A stretch of DNA of 64,000 nucleotides, taken from contig OZ245730.1 in assembly GCA_965227145.1 (NCBI GenBank), forward strand, positions 5,704,001-5,768,000. Reading direction: 5' to 3'. The notes under the pieces are model-generated. The model was not told where the DNA came from. It saw only the letters and a list, made by a program, of their open reading frames with translations, and did no database searches. Every line of letters begins with the position of its first letter. The stretch's first letter is position 1. The translations under genes and the position numbers were made by a program. This stretch comes from JACKAQ01 sp965227145. Lineage in GTDB: Bacteria; Calditrichota; Calditrichia; RBG-13-44-9; J075. Positions 8,393 through 16,700 of the stretch are shown here, in pieces.

Positions 8393-11300
8393 GGTCTTTG
8401 CCAACGTCTGAAGGCGTCATGCCAAACTGCTCGCGGAAACACTTGCTGAAATAAGCGGTACTTCCAAAACCGACCCGGAAAGCTATCTCGGAAACCGTGC
8501 CGGCGTTCTGTTCCAGCAACTGTCTGGCGCGCTGCAAACGGAAAGAACGGATGAACTGATTGGGCGATTGGTCGATCAAAGCATTCAGCTTTCGGCGTAA
8601 CTGCCGTTCGCTCATAGCTACTTCGTTGCACAATGAATCCACGTTAAAGCTTTCTTCGCTGAGACGAGCTTCCACAACACCAATTACTTTTTCCAGAAAT
8701 TGCTGATCGAGCGAATTTGCCGCCACATCCTGCGGCTTGATGACGGTCTTTGTGCTGAAACGTTCCCGCAACTTGCGGCGAACATCGATGAGGTTTTTCA
8801 CCCGTACCAGCAACTCCCGCGAGTCGAACGGTTTGGTCAGGTAATCATCTGCGCCTGTTTGCAGACCCGTTAGCTTGTCTTCCTGCGCTGAGCGGGCTGT
8901 CAGCAAAATGACCGGGATATGGCTGGTTTTCTCATCGGTTTTCAGGGCATGGCAAACCGCGTAGCCATCCATTTTGGGCATCATCAAATCGCTGATGATC
9001 AGGTCCGGGATGGTTTCGCAGGCTTTTTCCAAACCCGATTGGCCGTCAGGGGATTCTATTATTTGGTAATGCGGGGCTAGCTGTTGGCGAATAAAGCTGC
9101 GAACATCCGGGTTGTCTTCGATGATCAAGATGAGCTCCCGGGCAGATGTATTGCCCTCAGCTGACTCCTCTTCCATTAAAGTCGGCGGATTTTCAGCTCC
9201 TCCCTCGAATTTCTGAAGTGAGTCATCGGCAGGCTTTCTCTCACTTACCAACGGGGAGCCGGAGGGGATTGTGATTTCAATAATCTCTTCCGGTTCAAAA
9301 TGATCTTTTCCCAACAGCAGTGATACAGCAAACGTACTGCCTTTTTCCGGTTCACTTTTTACGGAAATGTGCCCACGGTGCAATTTGACCAATTCATTTA
9401 CCAATGCCAGACCTATGCCGGTACCGCCCTGTCCGCTAACGTCCTGGCTATCTACCTGATAAAAGCGGTCAAAAATGTGGGGCAGGTGATCCGGGGGGAT
9501 GCCTTTGCCAGTGTCTGTGACGCGAATTCTAATGAATTCGCTGCTAATTGCGGTTAGCTCTTGGCTTTTGGCTGGATGTTTTTCGCCCAGCGTATATCGC
9601 TCTTTGGTGTTCGGATTACTATCCTCCCCCCATGCTCCACGCTCTACGAACACACGCACCTCTCCTCCCTCCGGCGTAAATTTAAAGGCATTGGACAGCA
9701 AATTGTGAAACACTTTCTCCATTTTGTCATGCTCAAAATACAGAGGCAGCGAATCGCAATCGCTTTGAAAATCAAGGCGTATATTTTTCATTTCCGCCAG
9801 TGTTTGAAAAGACATCACAATTCCTTTGAGAAAGGGAATGAAATCGCTTTGAAAAACGCGGATTTGCATTTTACCGGCATCCAGCCGGGTGAGCTCCAGC
9901 AATTGGTTGATTAATGTCAATAACCGCGCGGCATTGCGCTGCATCAGGTTCAGGCTGTGTTTGGTGGCTTCGTCGTTGTGTTTCTCCAGCAATTGTTGAA
10001 GTGGACCCAAAATCAGGGTCAGCGGCGTGCGGAATTCGTGAGAAATATTGGCAAAAAATCGCGATTTAATTTGATCGAGCTCGCGCAATTTCCCAGCTTC
10101 CAGTTGCCCCATTTCCAGTTCATTTATTAAACGCAAACGGTTCATCTCATACCGCCGGACGACATACAGCATTGTTAATATCGCATTCGCATAGAGGCTG
10201 TATGCCCACCAGGTTTTCCAGGGTGGCGGGGCAACATGAAGTTTTAAAACGGCACCTGCCTCGTTCCAGGTACCGTCGTTATTGGCGGCTTTGACGCGGA
10301 AAAGATATTCTCCCGCGGGTAAATTGGTAAAAGTGGCTGTTCGCCAGGTTCCGTTGAGTATCCATTCGGTATTGAATCCTTCCAGCAAATATGCATATTG
10401 ATTCCGTGATGGCGCGGAATATTCCAGCGCGGCAAATTCCAACGTGATGATATTTTCCCGGTGGGTCAGATAAATTTCCGTTGCCTCAGAAATAGCGCTT
10501 TGCAAAATAGATGGATGACTTTTCCACGAAACGGGCTGATTGGAAATTCGCAGTTCGGTAATTAATACCGGCGGAATGTGCGGGTTATCCCTGATTTCAT
10601 GCGGCCAAAAATAGCTCAATCCTTCGATACCGCCAAAAAACATCTCCCCGGAGCGGCTTTTGAAATATGCGCCGGTGTTGAACTCATTGCTTTGCAGACC
10701 GTCACTGGCGTCAAAATTGCGGAATTCACCGGTGGCGGGATTGTAACACGAAAGCCCAAGGTTAGTGCTCATCCAGAGATTGCCGGAAGTATCGGCGAGC
10801 ACCCCATACACAACGTTGTTTGGCAGCCCGTCTTCCTCGGTGATGTGGGTAAATTGTTCCGTTTGCATGTCAAAACGGTTCAGTCCGCCGCCGGCGGTGC
10901 CGATCCAGAGAATCCGGTCGGGGTTGTGCGGGTCCTCGCAAATAGAACGAACCACATCGTTGCTGATGCTGTTGGGTTGTGCGGGATCATTACGGAAATA
11001 TTTAAATTGCGCGGTTTCGGGATCAAAACGGGCCAATCCGATATCCGTGCCCAGCCAAAACATCCCCTGCCGGTCTTGATGGATGCCGCTTAAACTCCGT
11101 TTCGAAGGTTTTTGGCGGTAGCGATGATGTTGAAATTCCCCGGTGAGCGGGTCAAAACGGCTAAAAAAGTGCTCGGTGGCAAACCATATTTTTTGATCCC
11201 GGTCTTCTAAAATACCGTAAACGTCTTTCTCCGGAACACCTTTCCGCCCGGTGCTGTCTGTTTTAAAGTGACGTATATGTCCGTCTGAAGGACGGTATTG

Positions 11301-12671
11301 AAATAGCCCCTCGTAACTGGTTACCCAAACGTTACCCAAATGATCCTCCATCATCGAGTGGATCCAGGTATTTCCAAAAGCTTCAGGGGTTTCCGAACTT
11401 GTTTCGTAGCTTTTCAGCGCGTTGGCAGAACGATTCCAGCGATAAAGAACGTCCGCGCCAATCCAGATATCTCCCCTGGAATCTTCCATTACTGCCGTAA
11501 CACTAAAGCGGTCGATCCGGGAGGAATCGTTTTTAGGACGGCGAAAGGTTTGGAAGCGATTTGCTTTGGGATCGTGAATATTGATGCCAAAGCCATTGGT
11601 AGCAACCCAGATAACGTCTGATTGATCGCGGATCAGCACGGTCAGGCGATTGCTGTTAATAGACGCCGGGTTTAAGGGATCATGCCGGTAATAATTATAT
11701 TTATGTGCATCCGGATCAAAAATCATCAACTCTGAGGGCGTCGTCAGCCACAGCTTCCCATCATTTGCTTCGATGATATCATAAACATTGCCCCATCCCC
11801 GGCGAAATTCCTGATAGCGATGTGGAAAAAGTTGAAAATGCCCGGTCCGGGGATCCAGGCGGTAAATTCCCGATACTGAGCCCAACCAGAGGTTATTATC
11901 TGCGGATTGCAGAATACAAAAAATGTGATTATCCGAGCGGGCTTGCGACAGACCGCGATAGAGATAGTAGTGGATAAATTTCCCGGAATTTACCGGCGAG
12001 GTTAAATCCAAAAGGTTCAGACCATTTGCCGTTCCAATCCACAACTTTCCATCTTTGGTGATGCGCAGCGATTCTAAAAAATTATCGCTGATGCTGGTTG
12101 AATCAACCGGGTTGTGATGATAAAAACTCAGCTCAGTGCCGCCGGGATTTTGGACACCGGAGTGAAGGCAAAAAAGGCCGTCCCGGGTGGCAACCCACAC
12201 ATTTCCCCAACGATCCTCCGCAATGTCAGTAACATGATTTCGATCCTGATTAACGGCATCCGGCGCTGAAAAATGATAGCGCCGGAACTGGTTCGTGCGG
12301 CGGTTTAAATGATTGAGCCCTCCCCCCAAAGTGCCCACCCAAATGTTCCCGGTGGAGTCCTCATAAATCGCGGTAACGTAATTATTCGAGATAGTTGTGG
12401 AATCAAAAGGATTGTGTTTATAAATCGTGAAGCGGTAGCCGTCGTATTTGTTCAGACCATCTTTGGTGCCAATCCATACAAAGCCCTGGCTATCCTGCGT
12501 CAATGCATAAATAGCGCTTTGCGAAAGCCCGTCTTCAATCGTCAATTGTCTGAATTTCGGGGATGCCTCTTCGGCTGTTGCCGGAAAAAGCAACTGAAGC
12601 AGTAGTACAAAAATGAGCAGAAATGGATTGGCTAGCTTGTTCAAAAACAATTTACCCAAATTAAAGCTCAA
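8388..12671 (-). CDS. hybrid two-component sensor/regulator (HTCS)
   Basis: One-protein signalling system of the type common in the FCB group. Domains in order: signal peptide (about 1-33); a long run of Reg_prop beta-propeller repeats (about 40-720; motifs such as GFVWIGTKDGLNKYDG and GNIWVGTLGGGLNHL recur); a Y_Y_Y domain (about 747-815); one membrane helix (about 822-842); HisKA with phospho-acceptor His878 in SHEFRTPL; HATPase with NLLSNAFKFTP, DTGKGIP and GTGIGLAL; receiver with Asp1228 in ISDLMMPKMDG; and a C-terminal AraC helix-turn-helix (about 1330-1425). It senses a periplasmic ligand, often a glycan or its breakdown product, and acts directly on DNA. No polysaccharide utilisation genes lie beside it. 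The reading frame ends inside an inverted repeat. Confidence 0.95.
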   Translation of the reverse strand: MSFNLGKLFLNKLANPFLLIFVLLLQLLFPATAEEASPKFRQLTIEDGLSQSAIYALTQDSQGFVWIGTKDGLNKYDGYRFTIYKHNPFDSTTISNNYVTAIYEDSTGNIWVGTLGGGLNHLNRRTNQFRRYHFSAPDAVNQDRNHVTDIAEDRWGNVWVATRDGLFCLHSGVQNPGGTELSFYHHNPVDSTSISDNFLESLRITKDGKLWIGTANGLNLLDLTSPVNSGKFIHYYLYRGLSQARSDNHIFCILQSADNNLWLGSVSGIYRLDPRTGHFQLFPHRYQEFRRGWGNVYDIIEANDGKLWLTTPSELMIFDPDAHKYNYYRHDPLNPASINSNRLTVLIRDQSDVIWVATNGFGINIHDPKANRFQTFRRPKNDSSRIDRFSVTAVMEDSRGDIWIGADVLYRWNRSANALKSYETSSETPEAFGNTWIHSMMEDHLGNVWVTSYEGLFQYRPSDGHIRHFKTDSTGRKGVPEKDVYGILEDRDQKIWFATEHFFSRFDPLTGEFQHHRYRQKPSKRSLSGIHQDRQGMFWLGTDIGLARFDPETAQFKYFRNDPAQPNSISNDVVRSICEDPHNPDRILWIGTAGGGLNRFDMQTEQFTHITEEDGLPNNVVYGVLADTSGNLWMSTNLGLSCYNPATGEFRNFDASDGLQSNEFNTGAYFKSRSGEMFFGGIEGLSYFWPHEIRDNPHIPPVLITELRISNQPVSWKSHPSILQSAISEATEIYLTHRENIITLEFAALEYSAPSRNQYAYLLEGFNTEWILNGTWRTATFTNLPAGEYLFRVKAANNDGTWNEAGAVLKLHVAPPPWKTWWAYSLYANAILTMLYVVRRYEMNRLRLINELEMGQLEAGKLRELDQIKSRFFANISHEFRTPLTLILGPLQQLLEKHNDEATKHSLNLMQRNAARLLTLINQLLELTRLDAGKMQIRVFQSDFIPFLKGIVMSFQTLAEMKNIRLDFQSDCDSLPLYFEHDKMEKVFHNLLSNAFKFTPEGGEVRVFVERGAWGEDSNPNTKERYTLGEKHPAKSQELTAISSEFIRIRVTDTGKGIPPDHLPHIFDRFYQVDSQDVSGQGGTGIGLALVNELVKLHRGHISVKSEPEKGSTFAVSLLLGKDHFEPEEIIEITIPSGSPLVSERKPADDSLQKFEGGAENPPTLMEEESAEGNTSARELILIIEDNPDVRSFIRQQLAPHYQIIESPDGQSGLEKACETIPDLIISDLMMPKMDGYAVCHALKTDEKTSHIPVILLTARSAQEDKLTGLQTGADDYLTKPFDSRELLVRVKNLIDVRRKLRERFSTKTVIKPQDVAANSLDQQFLEKVIGVVEARLSEESFNVDSLCNEVAMSERQLRRKLNALIDQSPNQFIRSFRLQRARQLLEQNAGTVSEIAFRVGFGSTAYFSKCFREQFGMTPSDVGKDR

Positions 12672-12807
12672 TTTTCTTTACCTGATGTTAAAATTACTGC
12701 AAACCGCCTGACGCGTTAATTTAGCTATAATTGGGCTTAAATTCAAATTTGCACTTTATTGTAAAAATTCAACAGCTGAATAACTTTTGTAACTATCGTT
12801 GAATGGC

Positions 12808-12877
12808 AATTGTAGGGGCATGGCGCTGAAACTTCCTGAATAAAAAAGGGGCACGTCAACGCCGTGCCCCTACAATT
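12808..12877. repeat. long inverted repeat, GGGGCACG family
   Basis: Arms AATTGTAGGGGCA and TGCCCCTACAATT at the outside, extended inward by GGCG/CGCC. The right arm, GGGGCACGTCAACGCCGTGC, is repeated almost exactly at 13634-13657, and a relative lies at 5231-5265. It may also end transcription of the VapBC pair, whose genes run towards it. Confidence 0.7.
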
Positions 12878-12961
12878 ATATAATATTGTCTGCTCAAATT
12901 TTAATGCGATTCGTACCCTTTCTGTCCGCCTTTGGGAATCAGCAGTCGGAAATTTTCGGGT
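12842..12961. repeat. copy A of a 120-bp direct duplication
   Basis: This segment matches 13628-13747. Both hold the GGGGCACG repeat and, exactly 53 bp further on, the same 3'-terminal coding block ending in a TAA stop. The coding block differs at about four positions in 60. Here it forms the end of the VapC-like toxin gene; in the other copy it forms the end of the glutamate synthase fusion gene. Confidence 0.85.
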
Positions 12962-13341
12962 AATATAGCGGGAATAGTGCTCTCTTTGTAATGTTTTAAA
13001 TTCCGTGTTACGATATAATCCGCACGACAAACACGGGCAGCTGCAACTTGCAAAGCATCCTCAAAATCCGGTAAATTCAGTTGCAGCGCATACGTTGCAT
13101 CCGCCGTTTGAGCCGGAGAAACCAGGGTAAAGCTGAGTAAATCCGAGATGAATGCCTGAGTGGTTTTTTTACCGGATGACGCAGATACAATATAATAGAA
13201 ATTGGCAATTGAATGCCAGGCAATATACGCTTGAAACTCACGGCGTTGCGCAGCATCCAATACTGCTGCAGAGTCATTTGAAAATGGCTGACGATCCAGC
13301 GCAACGTCTATCAGCACATCGGTATCTAATAACGCAATCAT
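12901..13341 (-). CDS. PIN-domain toxin (VapC-like) with a borrowed C-terminus
   Basis: A 146-residue PIN-domain ribonuclease, the toxin of a type II system. Acidic active-site residues are visible in LLDTDVLIDVAL (near residue 6), LPDFEDALQVAA (about 93) and ADYIVTRNLKHY (about 108). The ATG overlaps the antitoxin stop (ATGA), as expected for translational coupling. The last 20 residues (from PENF to the end) are nearly the same as the end of the glutamate synthase fusion encoded next door, with RLLIPKGG here for RLLVPKGG there. This tail is not a normal part of PIN toxins and comes from duplicated DNA, so the native toxin C-terminus has been replaced or extended. Confidence 0.88.
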   Translation of the reverse strand: MIALLDTDVLIDVALDRQPFSNDSAAVLDAAQRREFQAYIAWHSIANFYYIVSASSGKKTTQAFISDLLSFTLVSPAQTADATYALQLNLPDFEDALQVAAARVCRADYIVTRNLKHYKESTIPAILPENFRLLIPKGGQKGYESH

Positions 13342-13562
13342 AGTTGATAGCGTTGTTTTAAAGCATCGTAACGTGGATCTGATTTTTCGGCTACAGAAAA
13401 TTTACCCTGCCACTTTTCTGAAAAGGAGGGTTCATCAGCGGTAACTATTTCGCGCAGCAGCGACTCTACCAACTCAGAAACAGATTTGCCCTGTTTTTTT
13501 GCGAAAGCCTTCGTCAGCGGCACCAGTTCATCGTCGATTGTCAAATTTAGTTTGGTTTTCAT
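13338..13562 (-). CDS. antitoxin, DUF6364/ribbon-helix-helix-like
   Basis: A 74-residue partner of the downstream PIN toxin. KTKLNLTIDDELVPLTKAFAKKQGKSVSELVESLLRE looks like a ribbon-helix-helix DNA-binding fold, followed by an acidic and aromatic C-terminal arm (FSEKWQGKF...DPRYDALKQRY) of the kind that wraps the toxin. ATG at 13562 follows GGGGAAGAGTG; an upstream ATG (13583) lacks such a site and adds only MRIRGRV. It precedes and overlaps the toxin gene by 4 bp. It probably represses its own promoter through the palindrome at 13596-13607. Confidence 0.85.
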   Translation of the reverse strand: MKTKLNLTIDDELVPLTKAFAKKQGKSVSELVESLLREIVTADEPSFSEKWQGKFSVAEKSDPRYDALKQRYQL

Positions 13563-13594
13563 CACTCTTCCCCTTATACGCATGATCTTGTTGC

Positions 13595-13623
13595 ATTATA
13601 CGTATAAAACATTGGAATTACAA
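13595..13623 (-). promoter_or_regulatory. vapBC promoter with operator palindrome
   Basis: On the minus strand TTGTAA (13618-13623), a 17-bp spacer and TATAAT (13595-13600) form a near-consensus sigma-70 promoter. A perfect 12-bp palindrome, TTATACGTATAA (13596-13607), overlaps the -10 box, and a partial second site (CTTATACGCAT) lies between it and the start codon. This is the arrangement expected for autorepression by the antitoxin. Confidence 0.75.
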
Positions 13624-13627
13624 ATAC

Positions 13628-13747
13628 AAAAAAGGGGCACGTCAACGCCGTACCCCTGAAATCATTAAATGGTGATTACAATAATTTTAATGCGATTCGT
13701 ACCCTTTTTGCCCGCCTTTGGGAACCAGCAGACGGAAATTTTCGGGT
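13628..13747. repeat. copy B of a 120-bp direct duplication
   Basis: Second copy of the segment at 12842-12961, offset by 786 bp. It contains the palindrome GGGGCACG...CGCCGTACCCC (13634-13657) and the last 20 codons of the glutamate synthase fusion. Together the two copies flank the vapBC pair as direct repeats. Confidence 0.85.
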
Positions 13748-16700
13748 GACAGCGCATACGGCTGTTCGTCCACTTCGAAGGTGAAGGTTTTGCCGTTTTT
13801 CGTGCTCAGCTCCACGCCCGCAAGTTGCAGCGTTTCCATCACGCGTTCCTGCCAGTATTCCCACAATTCCGGGGTAATTTCCTCAAATTTGGCGTGCGAA
13901 TACTGGTGCGGATCGAGCCGGTCGTGCGGATCGAAGAACAGGAAGTTGCCCCGCGATGCGCCGCCCATCAGTTTGGTGCCGCGATAGGGGCGTTCCTGCA
14001 TCCGCAATTTGCCATCCTGATCGAAAAACATCCCGCCGAAGAAGAAATCGCCGCCCATCAGCGATTCGCCGCAGTATTTGCTGGCGGAGCCGAGAACATG
14101 AACCTGCAGATTCTGGCAGCGCGGATCGTTCACCGAATTGGTCCAGGCGCGATCGACAATGTCGCCCAAAATAACCACTTTGCCACCTTTTGAGGCGTAG
14201 CCGTTTACTTTTCCGGCGTTGCCGTGAATGTACAGATTGCCGTGGTGCATGCCCATCGCCGTGAAGTTTTGGGCGTTGCTGTGGCAGCGAATCGTGCCGC
14301 CCTGCATGAACGCGCCGAAATATTCGCCGGGCGTGCCGTAAACGTCGATTTCCACGTCATCCGAATCCACTTTGCCCATCACCGCGGTGGAAATGAGCCG
14401 TTGCCCGTTCACGCGATAGAGCAGGAATTTGCGCCAGCCGCGATCATACGCCAGCGAGAGAAACGCCGCAAACGCTTTTTTCGGATCGATGCCTTCCGGC
14501 TCGAAACCGGTGGCGTCCACGATCAGCGTTTGCCCGGATTTTGGCTCCGCAACATCGGTATTTTTGATGGTCGCCAGCGCCCATTGTTGCGGCTCGCGCT
14601 GCGGCAGTTCGTCGATAAATTCGTGCAGCAGCGTTTTCGCGATATCGATGATCGCGCTTTTCGCTTTATTGCCGGTGTTCATCGTGCGGGCGTAATCGAT
14701 GAAATAGGTCAGCGTATCGATGGTTTCGGTGCTGGATAGCAATTTCGGTGCATCAGATTTTGGTTTCCCGTTTGTGCTTTCCTTTATCCTTGATCCTTTA
14801 TCCGTTATCCTTTCCATCACCCACCGGAACGTGTTAAAATCCCATTCCGCCAGATTTTCCCGAATCCAGAACCGCAGGCGACCCGCATTTTTGCGCATTT
14901 CGCTTTCCAGTTCCGCTGCGTTTTCGGGCGTTTTCGCCGCTTCACGGCGAATGGAATAGTGCTCGCCCGCAGCTTCCAGCTCAATTTTCTTGCCGTAACG
15001 ATCGAGAAATTCGTAGTCGATCACCTTGCCGGAATCGTCGTAGTGGAAGCGGTTGATCATCCCTTTGCTGACCATCACGTAATCGGAGGTGGAACCGTCG
15101 ATCACGCCTTCGCGATCGAGCAGCGCCAACACTTTCTGGCAGGCCTGCTCTTCGGATGCGATCACCGAAAACGCGCGTTTTTCGCCATTCTTTTCATCAT
15201 ACCAGAACGCCGATGTGCCGGGACGCAAATCTGCCGGATCTTTCAAATCGACCCGTTCGGTGACGTTGCGTTCCGGGAAATGCCGCAAACAGAGATACTG
15301 ATACGGTCCGTCCGGCGAGCTGGTGAATTCGACGCGCTGCACTTCTTCGAGCTGTCCGCGCATCGACGGATCGATGAGCGCGAGGTCGTCGCCGGTGGTC
15401 GGCGAAAACGCTTCGAACAGCGCCCAATCCGGGTATTCCAGCTCATCGGCAACGAGGTGGAATTTCAGCGCAGCCACTTCCGTATCGGTGGTAGCCAGCG
15501 GCGGCAATCCGAACTGCTCCACCCGTTGTTTCAGGGTTTCGTAGTTGGTGGTTTCGCCGTTGTGGGTGAGCGCGGTGTGCAATTTGGCGAACGGGTGCGC
15601 GTTCATTTGCTCCACAACCGATCCGGTTGCCAATCGCACGTGAATAATATTGTTTGGCGCGGCGGGCGTTTCCCAGGGAATTTCCCGTCCGGCGGTTTTC
15701 CACACGCCAAAGTTTTTGCCGCAGCTCATTACCGTGGCGATTTTGCGGATGCGCGGCATGAATTTCTCTTTGTGGAGCATCGGCGGGTAGCGCTTCACAA
15801 ACGCCAGCAGCGCTTCGAGATACGCTTCGCCGAATTTGTCGAGATTCTTTTTGCTGAACGGATCGTCTTCCGTCAGCACGCCGAAATTGTCGCGGAAATC
15901 TTCGTTGTCTTTCAAAAATGCCTGCCAGTCATCGCCGAGGGCATCCCACTGATACAGCGTTTGGGTGAGCTGTACGGAGTGATTGAACACGAACAAATCT
16001 TCCGCTTTTTGCATGAATTTGTCGTTATCGCGATAATTTTTGGCAGTAACATCCGGGAAATATTCGCGGATGTAGTTGTATCGATCCGCAACGAGCAAAT
16101 CCGTTTCGACAAACGCAGCGAGAATTTGCGGTTTCACCCGAACGAAAAATCGGAAAATATCGCCCGGATCGGTGTTTTCGTTGCCGAATTCGCGGTAGTC
16201 GCGCTCTTTGCGATTGGCATCGAGCTTGTAATTTTCGCGCACCTTGCGCACGTCGGTTTCGCCAGCGTAATCGAAATACGGATCGAGAAATACGGTTTTG
16301 ATTTTTTCTGCCAGTTTGTGGCGGAATTTCAGGAGCATCGTGCGTGCTTCTTTGCGGAATTCATCCGGCGTCCACGTTTTGCCGTTGCGGCGACGCAGGT
16401 CTTCTTCCATCTCCAGTTGCAGGCGACCTTTGACCATCATCCGATAGGCGTAGTGATGCGGAAAATCGGTGAAACAGAGCGTTTTCCCGACGCCGACGCC
16501 GTCCATCCCGCGATTTTTCATGGCATGCAGCGCTTCGTCCAGCACAAAACTGGGCACCGGATGGGTGCCGATTACCGCGGCAACACCGCAGTTGGTTTGC
16601 CCGACCTGATGCTGTTCGCGCTCGTTTTTGGCGATGACCTGATCTTTGCGTTTGCTGTGTTCGCGGCGCTGGCGGATGCGGAATTCCACCCGTTCTTTCA

